Assembly (NCBI GenBank): GCA_020073245.1
Contig: JAIQFQ010000028.1
Span: 1-47,608, forward strand
DNA: 47,608 nt
Source of the DNA: Terriglobia bacterium
GTDB taxonomy: Bacteria > Acidobacteriota > Thermoanaerobaculia > Thermoanaerobaculales > Thermoanaerobaculaceae
Reading direction: 5' to 3'
This document shows, one piece after another, positions 14,673-27,388 of this stretch. The translations under genes and the position numbers were made by a program. How positions within the stretch are numbered: the stretch's first letter is position 1; every line of letters starts with the position of its first letter. The notes under the pieces were generated by a model, which was not told where the DNA came from, ran no database searches, and saw only the letters and a list, made by a program, of their open reading frames with translations.

Positions 14673-15956
14673 ATGCCTACCTCGGACCTCTGGAGCGCGA
14701 TCAAGGACCTTCTGCGGCCACGTCTCTCCGCGGATGATTTCGACGTCTGGTTCGCGCCGCTTGCAGCCCGTGCCAGTTCAGGCAACCTCACTCTGGTCGC
14801 GCCATCGCGCGTCTACGCCGACTACATCCGGGACCACTTCCTGCCACTTCTCCAAGATCTTGCCGCCAGCGCCGCCGGCAGTCCTACGACGGTTGCGCTC
14901 GCCGTCGAGTCCCAAGGCACCCACGCAGGGCCTCCGACCCAGCGCGGCGCCCCGATCAATCCCCGCTACACATTCGCCGCGTTCGTCCCGGGGCCATCCA
15001 ACCAGTTTGCCCGCGCCGCCGCTCTGTCGGTCGCCGAGAACCCCGCCCGCGCGTACAACCCCCTGTTCGTCTACGGCGGATCGGGCCTCGGAAAGACCCA
15101 CCTCCTCCACGCGATCGGCAACGAGGTCCTTGCTCGCAATCCGCGCAGTCACGTCCGCTACGTCCCCACGGAGAACTTCGTCAACGAACTGATCAACTCC
15201 ATCCGCCTCCAGAGGATGGCGCAGTTCCGCGAAGCCTACCGCTCGATTCACGTCCTTCTCCTCGATGATATTCACATCCTCGCCGGCAAGGAACGAACCC
15301 AGGAGGAGTTCTTCCATACCTTCAACGCTCTCCATGAGGCCGGCCATCAGATCGTGCTCACCTCCGACACGGCACCAGCCACCATCCAGGGACTGGAAGA
15401 ACGGCTCCGCACGCGCTTCGTGTGGGGTCTCGTTGCCGACATTCAACCGCCGGATCTCGAGACGAAGTGCGCCATCATCCGCGAGAAGGCCCACGCCGAA
15501 GGGTTTGACATCCCGGACGATGTCGTTCTGTTTGTCGCGCGCCGTGTTCGTGAGAACGTGCGGGAACTCGAGGGGTACCTCAACCGCATCATCGTCTATT
15601 GCTCGCTGACCAGCCAGCCACCGACCGTTGACACCGCTCGCAGCGCACTGAGCCCGCTTCTTCCACAGGAGCGCCATGCAACGCCCGCGGATATCATTCG
15701 TTTCGTTGCCCACCACTACGGCGTGAAGGTTGCCGACCTCAAGGGCCGTGACAACAGGCGTTCAGTTGCATTCCCGCGCCAGGTCGCGATGTACCTCATT
15801 CGAGAGATCCTGAGCCTCTCGTACCCAGAGATCGGTAAGCTCTTCGCCAAGCACCACTCGACCGTCATGTACTCGGTCGAGACCATCACCGAGGAGCGTC
15901 GCTCCAACCCGTCCCTCGACGCCACCCTCACGACCTTTGTGGAACACTTTCGCTGA
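14673..15956 (+). CDS. dnaA: Chromosomal replication initiator DnaA
   Basis: A 427-residue AAA+ initiator that binds DnaA boxes and opens the origin. Domain I is the first 70 residues (LWSAIKDLLRPRLSADDFDVWF). Domain II is short. Domain III has Walker A GGSGLGKT (135-142), Walker B VLLLDDIHIL and the Arg-finger segment LRTRFVWGLVADIQPPDLE. Domain IV contains the box-binding signature LAKHHSTVMYS as FAKHHSTVMYS. It starts the plus-strand replication gene cluster and is divergent from rpmH. Confidence 0.97.
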   Translation: MPTSDLWSAIKDLLRPRLSADDFDVWFAPLAARASSGNLTLVAPSRVYADYIRDHFLPLLQDLAASAAGSPTTVALAVESQGTHAGPPTQRGAPINPRYTFAAFVPGPSNQFARAAALSVAENPARAYNPLFVYGGSGLGKTHLLHAIGNEVLARNPRSHVRYVPTENFVNELINSIRLQRMAQFREAYRSIHVLLLDDIHILAGKERTQEEFFHTFNALHEAGHQIVLTSDTAPATIQGLEERLRTRFVWGLVADIQPPDLETKCAIIREKAHAEGFDIPDDVVLFVARRVRENVRELEGYLNRIIVYCSLTSQPPTVDTARSALSPLLPQERHATPADIIRFVAHHYGVKVADLKGRDNRRSVAFPRQVAMYLIREILSLSYPEIGKLFAKHHSTVMYSVETITEERRSNPSLDATLTTFVEHFR

Positions 15957-16132
15957 GTTGCGGAAAACTCTTGCCCCACCCGACGAGCGACAGGCACCGC
16001 TAACTCCGCACCCGACTTCTCCACACCTCTTTTCCACAACTCGCACTTCCACAAACCTCCCTCTACAAACCTCCTTCGTTGGACATCAACCTTCTCCACA
16101 CCCTCGACGACTACCACGAAAGCCTGTACAAT
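15938..16132. other. Replication origin (oriC) with DnaA-box-like repeats
   Basis: The 213-bp dnaA-dnaN spacer holds a row of TCCACA-core motifs in one orientation: TTCTCCACA (16017-16025), TTTTCCACA (16030-16038), ACTTCCACA (16045-16053) and TTCTCCACA (16092-16100). A reverse copy, TGTGGAACA, sits at 15938-15946 inside the end of dnaA. TTTTCCACA fits the relaxed DnaA box TTWTNCACA; the others differ from TTATCCACA at one to three places. The region is clearly lower in GC than the flanking genes, with the most AT-rich stretch at about 16125-16147. Gene orientation switches on either side of this locus. Confidence 0.8.
16104..16132 (+). promoter_or_regulatory. Probable promoter of dnaN
   Basis: TCGACG (16104-16109), 17 bp, then TACAAT (16127-16132). 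The -10 is good and the -35 matches TTGACA at four of six bases. The start would fall near 16139, giving a leader of about 30 nt before the dnaN ATG. It also overlaps the AT-rich part of the origin. Confidence 0.5.
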
Positions 16133-16169
16133 TTCTCTGTTCTATAGGAGAAGCCGGGAGATCGCGCCC

Positions 16170-17279
16170 ATGGACGTGACGCTCAACCGAACGGTCTTGC
16201 TCGAGGAACTCCAGCTCATTCAGGGGGTGGTAGAACGTCGCACCACGATTCCCATCCTCTCGAACATCCTCCTGACGGCCGAGGGGGATCGTCTCCATCT
16301 CGCCGCCACGGACCTCGACGTGACCGTCTACACCCAGTGTTCGGCAGTAGTGCGCAGGGAAGGTCGGACCACGATCCACGGCAAGGTCTTCTTCGATCTC
16401 GTCCGCTCGCTCCCGACGGACAGCCTCGACATCAGCTTCCAGGAGTCGAGGGTCGACGTGCGGTCCGGAACGTTCAACTCGCAGCTTGCCAGCTTGGATC
16501 CGGCCGACTTTCCGACGTTGCCAGAGATCCCGGACGGACAGGGGTTCGCCGTCGACCTCCCCACACTCCGTCGCCTGATCGACCGTTCGGCGTTCGCGGT
16601 CTCGAGCGAGGAAGGGCATTTCCAGTACAACGCCGCTCTCCTCCTTCTGTCGCCCAAGGCGCTCGAGATGGTGGCGACCGACGGCCACCGCCTCGCGTGG
16701 ACCAAGGCGGCCCACGCGGCCGGCACGCCACCGTTCGAGCAACAGCTCCTGCCGCGGAAGGTCCTGAATCAGATCCGGCACTTTTCCGCAGAGGCGGAGA
16801 CTCCCCTCTACATCGCCCGCGGCGAGAACCACCTCGCGTTCCGACTCGGCGACCGTGTTCTGCTGTCCCGCGTGCTGGAGGCGCGGTTTCCCCAGTACGA
16901 GCGGGTCCTGGTGCGCGACAACCCACACCGAGCTCGCGTTCAGCGCCAGGAATTCGCCGCCGCGCTGCGGCGGGTGGCGCTCCTTGCCAGTGAGAGGACG
17001 CACGGTGTTCAGATGCAGTTCGAGCAGGATTCGCTCTCCCTCGCATCGGTCGGCTTCGACCTCGGCCAGGCGGCGGAGGTGGTCCCCTGCACCTACAGCG
17101 GACAGGTTCTGAAGGTGTTCGTGAACGCGAGCTACATACTGGATTTCCTCGGAGCGGTCGATGTCGCTGAAGTCGAGCTCCAGCTGCGCGACTCGGACGG
17201 CCCCATCGTGATGACACCAACCGGGGAAGAGGTGACCATGGGTGAGTGCCTCTACGTCATCATGCCGATTCGTCTGTAG
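16170..17279 (+). CDS. dnaN: DNA polymerase III beta subunit (sliding clamp)
   Basis: A 369-residue protein with three repeated clamp domains. Family features include ERRTTIPILSNILL near residue 20, LHLAATDLDVTVY, the middle-domain segment ATDGHRLAW and the C-terminal IMPIRL, where family members end with a hydrophobic M-P-x-R-x motif. It forms the ring that tethers the polymerase. It is followed after 4 bp by recF. Confidence 0.96.
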   Translation: MDVTLNRTVLLEELQLIQGVVERRTTIPILSNILLTAEGDRLHLAATDLDVTVYTQCSAVVRREGRTTIHGKVFFDLVRSLPTDSLDISFQESRVDVRSGTFNSQLASLDPADFPTLPEIPDGQGFAVDLPTLRRLIDRSAFAVSSEEGHFQYNAALLLLSPKALEMVATDGHRLAWTKAAHAAGTPPFEQQLLPRKVLNQIRHFSAEAETPLYIARGENHLAFRLGDRVLLSRVLEARFPQYERVLVRDNPHRARVQRQEFAAALRRVALLASERTHGVQMQFEQDSLSLASVGFDLGQAAEVVPCTYSGQVLKVFVNASYILDFLGAVDVAEVELQLRDSDGPIVMTPTGEEVTMGECLYVIMPIRL

Positions 17280-17283
17280 TCGG

Positions 17284-20798
<3,515 letters not shown>

Positions 20799-20817
20799 GA
20801 AGAAGGACCAGAACGAC

Positions 20818-23316
20818 ATGACCGATCCGCTCTTTGCCCGGGAGGAACGAATCCCGGTTGCCATCGAGAAGGAGCTCAAACGCTCGTACCTCGACTACGC
20901 GATGAGCGTGATCATCGGACGAGCCCTGCCAGACGTGCGGGACGGCCTCAAGCCGGTGCACCGCAGGATCCTCTACGGGATGTGGGAGCAGGGCAGCACC
21001 GCAGGCAAGCCGTACAGGAAATCGGCGCGAATCGTCGGCGACGTGATGGGCAAGTACCACCCCCACGGGGACGCCGCCATCTACGACGCCCTCGTGCGCA
21101 TGGCGCAGCCGTTCTCGATGCGCCACATGCTGGTGGACGGTCAGGGCAACTTCGGCTCGGTGGACGGCGACAACGCCGCGGCGATGCGGTACACCGAGGT
21201 GAGGCTGGCACGACTCACCGAGGAGATGCTCGGGGACGATCTCGGGAAGGAGACCGTCGACTGGACGCCGAACTACGACGGCTCCCTCAAGGAGCCCGAG
21301 GTGCTGCCGTCGAAGTTTCCGAACCTGCTCGTCAACGGCTCGTCCGGTATTGCCGTGGGCATGGCGACGAACATCCCGCCCCACAACCTCGGCGAGGTGA
21401 TCGATGCGTGCGTCGCTCTCTCGCGCAACCCCGGGATCGGGATCGACGAGCTGATCAAGCTGATCCCCGGGCCCGATTTCCCGACGGGCGGCATCATCCG
21501 GGGGGTGTCCGGGATCCGCCAGGCGTACACGACCGGGCACGGCTCCGTCCAGATGCAGGCGCGCGCGCGGATCGAGCACCAGAAGAAGGGCGATCGAGTC
21601 TCCATCATCATCAGCGAGCTGCCGTATCAGGTGAACAAGGCGCGCCTGGTGGAGCGCATCGCCGAGCTCGTGCAGGACAAGGAGATCGAAGGGATCTCGG
21701 ACCTTCGCGACGAGTCCGACCGCGACGGCATCCGGGTCGTCGTCGACCTGAAGCGCGACGCCGTGCCCCAGGTGGTGCTGAACCAACTCTTCAAGCTCAC
21801 GCCGATGCAGTCGAGCTTCGGCATCACTTTCCTGGCGATCGTGGACAACCAGCCGCGGGTGCTGAGCCTCCCCGCAATGCTGACCCATTTCCTCGAGCAC
21901 CGGAAGGAAGTCGTCACGCGGCGGACGCGGTACGAGCTCGCGCGGGCCGAGGAGCGCGCCCACATCCTGCAGGGGCTCGTGATCGCCCTCGACCACCTCG
22001 ATGCGGTGATCAAGACGATCCGCGCCGCGGCCGATCCACCGGCTGCCAAGGCAGCGCTCATGAAGAACTTCGGCCTCTCCGAGCTGCAGGCGCAGGCGAT
22101 CCTCGACATGCGGCTGCAGAGGCTGACGGCTCTCGAGCGCGACAAGATCATCGCCGAGCACAAGGAGGTCCTGGCTCTCATCGAGAGGCTCAAGGCAATC
22201 CTCGCCTCCGAGGAGCTCGTGTTGGAGATCATCATCGGGGAGCTCGAGGAGAGCAAGCGGCGCTTTGCCGATCCGAGACGGACGGAGCTGCTTCCCGAGG
22301 AAGCCGAAATCTCCGTTGAGGACCTGATCGTCGAGGAGGACGTCGTAGTGACCGTGACGCGCGCCGGCTACATCAAGCGCTCGGCGGTCTCGATCTACCG
22401 TGCGCAGCGGCGGGGCGGCCGCGGACGGCGCGGCGCCGCGGTGCGCGAGGAGGACCCCGTCGAGCACCTGTTCGTGGCTTCCACGCACGACTTCCTCCTG
22501 GTGTTCACGTCGGTCGGGAAGGTGTACTGGCTGAAGGTCCACGAGGTGCCCGAGGCGAGCCCAGCCGCGCGCGGCAAGGCGATCGTGAACCTCCTGCCGG
22601 TCACGCAGGACGAGAAGGTGGCGGCGCTGGTCGCGGTCAAGGAATTCGACGCCGAGCGTTTCCTCCTCTTCGCGACCCGCAAGGGCAAGGTGAAGAAGAC
22701 CGAGCTCGATGCCTACTCGAACCCGCGCTCGACCGGGATCATCGCGGTCGACCTCGAGGAGGGCGACGACCTGCTCGACGTCCGGCTCACCGATGGCAAG
22801 AGCCACGTCTTCCTCGGGACGCACAAGGGGATGGGGATCCGATTCCCCGAGAGCGACGTGCGGCCGATGGGCCGGGTCGCCGCCGGCGTGCGCGGCATCT
22901 CGCTTCGCGGCGACGACTTCGTCGAGACGATGGCGGCGTTCCCGGCCGACGACAAGGGCGAGATCCTGGTCATTGCCGAGCGCGGCCTCGGCAAGCGCAC
23001 GCCGGTCGCCGACTTCCGGGAACAGGGTCGTGGCGGCAAGGGGATCATGCTGATGAAGGTGACCTCAAGGACCGGCAGCGTCGCCGGAATGCGCCACATC
23101 AGCGGCGACGAGGACATCATGCTGGTCACCGCGAAGGGAATGATGATCCGCACCTCGGCGGCGGGCGTGCGTCGAAGCGGTCGAGCGACCCAGGGGGTGA
23201 AGCTCATCGATCTCGAGGAAGGCGACCAGGTGGTGGCGATCGCGCGCCTGGCCGAGCGCGAAGAGGACGAAACGGAGACGGAACCGATGTTCCAGGATCC
23301 GGGAGGGGACACATGA
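20818..23316 (+). CDS. gyrA: DNA gyrase subunit A
   Basis: An 832-residue cleavage/ligation subunit of gyrase. The active Tyr is Y125 in [11 protein letters not shown]. The gyrase-specific GyrA box is present as [10 protein letters not shown], which separates it from ParC. The C-terminal half has the six-bladed DNA-wrapping propeller repeats. In the segment [10 protein letters not shown] the residue equivalent to E. coli Ser83 is Ala86, while the Asp87 equivalent (D90) is kept. ATG at 20818 follows gyrB by 19 bp. Confidence 0.97.
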   Translation: MTDPLFAREERIPVAIEKELKRSYLDYAMSVIIGRALPDVRDGLKPVHRRILYGMWEQGSTAGKPYRKSARIVGDVMGKYHPHGDAAIYDALVRMAQPFSMRHMLVDGQGNFGSVDGDNAAAMRYTEVRLARLTEEMLGDDLGKETVDWTPNYDGSLKEPEVLPSKFPNLLVNGSSGIAVGMATNIPPHNLGEVIDACVALSRNPGIGIDELIKLIPGPDFPTGGIIRGVSGIRQAYTTGHGSVQMQARARIEHQKKGDRVSIIISELPYQVNKARLVERIAELVQDKEIEGISDLRDESDRDGIRVVVDLKRDAVPQVVLNQLFKLTPMQSSFGITFLAIVDNQPRVLSLPAMLTHFLEHRKEVVTRRTRYELARAEERAHILQGLVIALDHLDAVIKTIRAAADPPAAKAALMKNFGLSELQAQAILDMRLQRLTALERDKIIAEHKEVLALIERLKAILASEELVLEIIIGELEESKRRFADPRRTELLPEEAEISVEDLIVEEDVVVTVTRAGYIKRSAVSIYRAQRRGGRGRRGAAVREEDPVEHLFVASTHDFLLVFTSVGKVYWLKVHEVPEASPAARGKAIVNLLPVTQDEKVAALVAVKEFDAERFLLFATRKGKVKKTELDAYSNPRSTGIIAVDLEEGDDLLDVRLTDGKSHVFLGTHKGMGIRFPESDVRPMGRVAAGVRGISLRGDDFVETMAAFPADDKGEILVIAERGLGKRTPVADFREQGRGGKGIMLMKVTSRTGSVAGMRHISGDEDIMLVTAKGMMIRTSAAGVRRSGRATQGVKLIDLEEGDQVVAIARLAEREEDETETEPMFQDPGGDT

Positions 23317-23963
23317 AGCTCTTCATCGACACCGCCAACATCGCCGAGATCACCGAGGCCGCATCGTGGGGGATCCTCGACGGTGTGACGACCAATCCCT
23401 CCCTTGTGGCCCGGGAAGGGCGCTCGTATCACGAGCTGGTCGCCGAAATCTGCAGGATCGTGCCCGGGCCGGTATCGGCCGAGGTGCTCGCGACCGATGC
23501 GGAGGGGATGGAACGGGAGGGCCGCGAGCTCGCCGGCATCGCCGAGAACGTCGTGGTCAAGCTGCCGATCACGCAGGACGGGATCCGCGTGTGCGCCCGC
23601 TTCTCGGAGGAGGGGATCGCCACCAACCTCACGCTCTGCTTCTCTCCGGCGCAGGCGCTGCTGGTTGCGAAGGCGGGCGCGACGTACGTGAGTCCGTTCG
23701 TGGGACGGATCGACGACGTCGGGCAGGACGGGATGCAGCTCGTTCGGGAGATCGTCCAGATCTACGACGCGTACGAGTTCCCGACGCAGGTGCTGGTGGC
23801 CTCGGTGCGGCACCCGCAGCACGTCGTCGAAGGCGCCCTCGCGGGAGCCGACGTCGCAACGGTTCCGTTGAAGGTCCTGCAGTTGCTGTTCCGCCACCCG
23901 CTCACGGACATCGGCTTGCAGCGCTTCATTTCCGATTTCCGCGAGGCGAAGGACGTGCATTAG
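23313..23963 (+). CDS. Transaldolase-like / fructose-6-phosphate aldolase family protein
   Basis: A 216-residue small transaldolase (TalC/FSA type). It starts [13 protein letters not shown], has the substrate motif [14 protein letters not shown], the Schiff-base lysine in NVVVKLPIT (about residue 87), [26 protein letters not shown] and ASVRHPQHV. This subfamily includes both true transaldolases of the pentose phosphate pathway and fructose-6-phosphate aldolases, and sequence alone does not separate them safely. Its ATG overlaps the gyrA stop (ATGA), so it is probably co-expressed with gyrase. Confidence 0.9.
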   Translation: MKLFIDTANIAEITEAASWGILDGVTTNPSLVAREGRSYHELVAEICRIVPGPVSAEVLATDAEGMEREGRELAGIAENVVVKLPITQDGIRVCARFSEEGIATNLTLCFSPAQALLVAKAGATYVSPFVGRIDDVGQDGMQLVREIVQIYDAYEFPTQVLVASVRHPQHVVEGALAGADVATVPLKVLQLLFRHPLTDIGLQRFISDFREAKDVH

Positions 23964-23989
23964 AACAGGGCACGGCAAGGGCCGTCGTT

Positions 23990-24088
23990 CACCCTCTCCC
24001 GCGAGCGGCAGAGGGCCGAGGTGAGGGGCGGAGGCGGCGGTATAGAACGCCCCCCCACCATCTTCCCCCCGCGCGCGGGGGAGGGACC
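23990..24088. repeat. Intergenic bipartite hairpin repeat, copy 1
   Basis: Two GC-rich imperfect palindromes in a row: CCCTCTCCC paired with an AGAGGG arm at about 23992-24015, then a C-run facing GCGCGGGGGAGGG at about 24064-24085. The same two-part pattern recurs at 27166-27262, with a similar distance between the hairpins. It looks like a REP/BIME-type dispersed element. It fills most of the 228-bp gap between the transaldolase gene and pdxR and could also help end transcription. Confidence 0.6.
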
Positions 24089-24150
24089 TCCGCGAGACCC
24101 TTCATGGGCGTTCCCAGAGGTCAATCTTAAGAGTGGCGGTTAATGGCTCA

Positions 24151-24168
24151 GCCATTTTGACAAATGGC
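24151..24168. promoter_or_regulatory. Candidate PdxR operator (perfect dyad)
   Basis: GCCATTTTGACAAATGGC is a perfect inverted repeat with 7-bp arms (GCCATTT / AAATGGC) around TGAC. It contains the whole -35 box of the pdxR promoter (24157-24162). A dimeric MocR regulator bound here would block RNA polymerase, so negative autoregulation is the simplest reading. The binding protein is inferred from position. Confidence 0.55.
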
Positions 24169-24185
24169 ATAAGCCGGCCTAGCTT
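24157..24185 (+). promoter_or_regulatory. Promoter of pdxR, probably leaderless
   Basis: TTGACA (24157-24162), exactly 17 bp, TAGCTT (24180-24185), then 6 bp to the GTG start at 24192. Transcription would begin at about the first base of the start codon. No Shine-Dalgarno sequence is present upstream of the GTG. Confidence 0.7.
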
Positions 24186-24191
24186 GAGTGC

Positions 24192-25583
24192 GTGCAGGCT
24201 CTGCTCTCCCGCGCACGGCAAGCGGTTGCCGCCGAAACGTCGTTGCCGCTGTACCGGCGGCTGGCGGATGCACTGGCGCCGGTCCTGACCGAAGAGCTCG
24301 ACGCCGGGTTCCCGTCGGCGCGCGCACTCGCAGTGGAGCTCGGCTTGAACCGAGCGACCGTAACGGCCGCCTATCGGGAACTGGCGCGCCGCGGCCTGCT
24401 GGTCTTGGGGCCGGGGCGCCGACAGGGTCAGAGGGTCGCCCTTGCATCTCCCGGTGTGCCCGAGCCCGGTGAGCCGCTACCGGGTGCCGTCGACCTGGCG
24501 CGATACGCACCCGACCGAGAGCTGCTGCCGGCCGGGGAGGTGTTTCGCTGGCTGGGCCTGGGCGAGGGTGAAGGCGAGGGTGTCGCCCAGTACGGCAACG
24601 CGTGGGGGTACACGCCGCTCCGTTCGTGGCTCGCAACGAGGCTCCTGGGCTTCGGGATCCCTGTAACCGGCGACCGGGTGCTGCTCACGGGTGGCGTGCA
24701 GCATGCGCTCGACCTGCTCCTCCGTGCGCTGGCTCGGCCGGGCGACACGGTGTTGGTGGAAGATCCGACCTACCCCGGCCTCCCGCCGCTGCTGGCTCTT
24801 CACCAGATTCGCGTCGTCGGACTGCCGGTGCGGCGCCGTGGGGTCGAAACGGCGGAGGTCGAGTCGCTCTTGAGGAAGGTATCCCCGCGGCTCGCAATCC
24901 TCACGCCGACGCTCCACAACCCCTCCGGGGCGGTGATGGACCTGGAGCAGCGCGTCGCGGTCCTCGAGCTCCTGCGGAGCCGCGGCACGCAGGTCGTCGA
25001 GGAATTCTTCGATCCCGCGCTCGTGAGCGAGGGTATGGTTCCGCCCCCGCTGGCCGCGCTCGACCATGGTGTGATCGCTGTAGGCTCCTTCTCCAAGGCC
25101 CTCTTCCCGGGCCTACGGGTCGGGTGGGTTGTGGGCCCCACCGAACTGCTTGAATCCGTCGCCGCAGTCAAGCGGGCCGCCGATCTCGGGGGAAGTCCTT
25201 TCCTGGAGGCTGCTGCGTGGACGTTGTGCCGTCGAGGCGTGTTCGACGACCAGCTGCAGCGGCTTCGCAATGCGGCCCGCACGCGGCTCGCCGTCGTCAC
25301 CCAGGTGCTCTCCGATGCGCCCCCGGGGGTCGAGTGGATGACGCCAAGGGGCGGGTTCTCGCTTCTTGTCACGCTGCCGCAGGGCTGGAGCTCTCGGTCG
25401 GTCGCCGCCCGTGCGGCGGAACGGGGTGTGTGGATTCTCCCGGGACCCGCGATGTCGGTGAGCGGGCGCGATGACATCGTGCGCGTTGCGTACGCCGCCG
25501 TCGGCGGGGAGGCACTGCGTGGTGCGGTAATGGAATTTCTTGCGGCACTGGCGCCCGAGCGCGTCGCCCTGCCGCTGGTGTGA
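24192..25583 (+). CDS. MocR/PdxR-type GntR-aminotransferase regulator
   Basis: A 463-residue protein fusing a GntR winged helix ([43 protein letters not shown], about residues 20-75) to a fold-type I aminotransferase domain. The PLP lysine is in [15 protein letters not shown], with VEDPTYPG and [12 protein letters not shown] as cofactor-contact segments. It lies 56 bp upstream of pdxS in the same direction, so it is most likely PdxR, the pyridoxal-5'-phosphate-sensing regulator of pdxST. In most described cases pdxR is divergent from pdxST; here it is co-directional. Its start is the leaderless GTG. Confidence 0.88.
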   Translation: MQALLSRARQAVAAETSLPLYRRLADALAPVLTEELDAGFPSARALAVELGLNRATVTAAYRELARRGLLVLGPGRRQGQRVALASPGVPEPGEPLPGAVDLARYAPDRELLPAGEVFRWLGLGEGEGEGVAQYGNAWGYTPLRSWLATRLLGFGIPVTGDRVLLTGGVQHALDLLLRALARPGDTVLVEDPTYPGLPPLLALHQIRVVGLPVRRRGVETAEVESLLRKVSPRLAILTPTLHNPSGAVMDLEQRVAVLELLRSRGTQVVEEFFDPALVSEGMVPPPLAALDHGVIAVGSFSKALFPGLRVGWVVGPTELLESVAAVKRAADLGGSPFLEAAAWTLCRRGVFDDQLQRLRNAARTRLAVVTQVLSDAPPGVEWMTPRGGFSLLVTLPQGWSSRSVAARAAERGVWILPGPAMSVSGRDDIVRVAYAAVGGEALRGAVMEFLAALAPERVALPLV

Positions 25584-25639
25584 GGCTCGAGGGCAACGAG
25601 CCCGGTACGCGCGAATGGGGTTGCACAAGGAGGAACGAG

Positions 25640-26527
25640 ATGGATTTCAAGTCACCAGAGTTTCGCGTCAAGGTTGGCCTCGCCGAGATGCTCAAGGGCG
25701 GCGTGATCATGGATGTGACGGACGCGTCCCAGGCGAAAATCGCCGAGGACGCAGGCGCCGCGGCCGTGATGGCGCTCGAGCGCGTCCCTGCCGACATCCG
25801 CGCCGAAGGTGGCGTCGCGCGCATGGCCGCGATCGACAAGATCGAGGGGATCATGCGCACAGTCTCCGTCCCGGTGATGGCCAAGTGCCGGATCGGCCAC
25901 CCGGCCGAGGCGCTCGTGCTCCAGGCCCTTGGGGTCGACTTCATCGACGAGTCCGAGGTGCTGACGCCTGCCGACGAGGAAAACCACGTTTGGAAGCACG
26001 ACTTCAAGGTGCCGTTCGTGTGCGGCTGCCGCAACCTCGGAGAGGCGCTCCGCCGCATCGGCGAGGGTGCCGCCATGATGCGCACAAAGGGCGAAGCCGG
26101 TTCCGGCAACATCGTCGAGGCTGTCCGCCACTTGCGTGCGGTGCGCAGCGAGATCCGTCGCCTCGGCACGCTCGACCCGACCGAGCTCGTGCCGGCGGCC
26201 AAGGAGCTGCAGGCGCCGCTCGAGTTGGTGGAGTACATCGCGCGCGAGGGCAAACTGCCGGTGCCGAACTTCGCGGCCGGGGGCGTGGCGACGCCCGCGG
26301 ACGCCGCGCTCTGCATGATGCTGGGCGCGGAGTCGGTCTTCGTCGGGTCCGGGATCTTCAAGTCGGAGGACCCTTCGCGACGCGCCAAGGCGATCGTGCA
26401 CGCGGTCACCCACTGGCAAGACCCGGCGGCGCTGCTGGAGGCCTCGCGCGGCCTCGAGGGCGCGATGCGCGGGCTGGACGTGGGAAAGCTCACTCCGGAG
26501 GAGATGCTTTCGCGCCGGGGGTGGTGA
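25640..26527 (+). CDS. pdxS: Pyridoxal 5'-phosphate synthase subunit PdxS
   Basis: A 295-residue synthase subunit that makes PLP from ribose-5-phosphate, glyceraldehyde-3-phosphate and ammonia delivered by PdxT. Family motifs are [50 protein letters not shown] (catalytic Lys), [17 protein letters not shown] and [13 protein letters not shown] as [16 protein letters not shown]. The ATG at 25640 has a strong AGGAGG 7 nt upstream. An upstream in-frame start would add 20 residues not found in the family. Confidence 0.97.
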   Translation: MDFKSPEFRVKVGLAEMLKGGVIMDVTDASQAKIAEDAGAAAVMALERVPADIRAEGGVARMAAIDKIEGIMRTVSVPVMAKCRIGHPAEALVLQALGVDFIDESEVLTPADEENHVWKHDFKVPFVCGCRNLGEALRRIGEGAAMMRTKGEAGSGNIVEAVRHLRAVRSEIRRLGTLDPTELVPAAKELQAPLELVEYIAREGKLPVPNFAAGGVATPADAALCMMLGAESVFVGSGIFKSEDPSRRAKAIVHAVTHWQDPAALLEASRGLEGAMRGLDVGKLTPEEMLSRRGW

Positions 26528-26530
26528 GCG

Positions 26531-27148
26531 TTGGAGAGGAGCCCCATCGTAGGCCTGCTCGCCCTGCAGGGCGACTTCGACGCACACCGCAAGGCACTGG
26601 CCGAGCGCGGCGTCGAGTCGGTCGAGATCCGTGTGCCGTCGGACCTCGATGGGGTCGCGGGATTGGTGCTCCCCGGCGGCGAGTCCACCACCATGCTCAA
26701 GCTCATGGAGGGCACAGGCCTTGACTCGCGGCTCGGCGACCTGATTCGAGGCGGCCTGCCAGTCCTGGCAACCTGTGCCGGCGTCATCCTGGTCGCCCGC
26801 GAGGTCCGGCACCCGGCGCAGCGCTCGTTGCGACTCCTCGACATCGTGGTGGAGCGCAACGCGTACGGACGTCAGATCGACTCGGCGGTCGTCGACCTCG
26901 AGGTTGCGGACGGCGACGACCTCGGCTCCACCACCCTCGAAGGCGTGTTCATCCGAGCCCCGAGGGTGACGGAGGTCGGGGAAGGCGTCCACGTCCTGGC
27001 GAGGCGGGGCGGGGACCCGGTCCTGCTCCGGCAGGGGAGGTTCCTGGCGGCCACCTTCCATCCCGAGCTCTCGCCCGGCTCACCCGTGATCGACCTGTTT
27101 CTCCGGAGTATCAGGAACGGCTCGGCGAACCGAGGCGAGCGAACCTAG
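26531..27148 (+). CDS. pdxT: PLP synthase glutaminase subunit PdxT
   Basis: A 205-residue class I glutamine amidotransferase that supplies ammonia to PdxS. It starts IVGLLALQGDFDAH, has LVLPGGESTTM, the nucleophile Cys82 in LATCAGVILVA and the His-Glu pair in ATFHPEL. NAYGRQIDSAVVD and EGVFIRAPRV are also family segments. The start is a TTG 3 bp after the pdxS stop, so translation is probably coupled. Confidence 0.95.
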   Translation: MERSPIVGLLALQGDFDAHRKALAERGVESVEIRVPSDLDGVAGLVLPGGESTTMLKLMEGTGLDSRLGDLIRGGLPVLATCAGVILVAREVRHPAQRSLRLLDIVVERNAYGRQIDSAVVDLEVADGDDLGSTTLEGVFIRAPRVTEVGEGVHVLARRGGDPVLLRQGRFLAATFHPELSPGSPVIDLFLRSIRNGSANRGERT

Positions 27149-27165
27149 CGCCCAGGCGTGTCCCT

Positions 27166-27262
27166 CACCCTCTCCCGTGTGCGGGAGAGGGCCGGGATGA
27201 GGGCGCAGGTGCTGCCTCGCAAAACCCCCACTCCACCGCCCCCGCACGCGGGGGAGGGATCC
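27166..27262. repeat. Intergenic bipartite hairpin repeat, copy 2
   Basis: The first hairpin is perfect: CCCTCTCCCG, loop TGTG, CGGGAGAGGG (27168-27191), with an outer CCCTCA/TGAGGG pairing. A second C-run facing GCGGGGGAGGG follows at about 27238-27260. It matches the layout of the element at 23990-24088. It lies between the convergent pdxT and phosphodiesterase genes and is followed at 27279 by a CATTGCGAG stretch that recurs near 31904. Confidence 0.65.
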
Positions 27263-27388
27263 CCACGCCCTTCGTCATTGCGAGTTCGCGAGGTAGGCGA
27301 TGGCTCGTCCCGGCCCTCTCGAGGCATCACGGACGGCCGGAGCGTGTTTTCTCCGTCTCTTCGGACCACGGACCCCAGTCTTTCGGGA

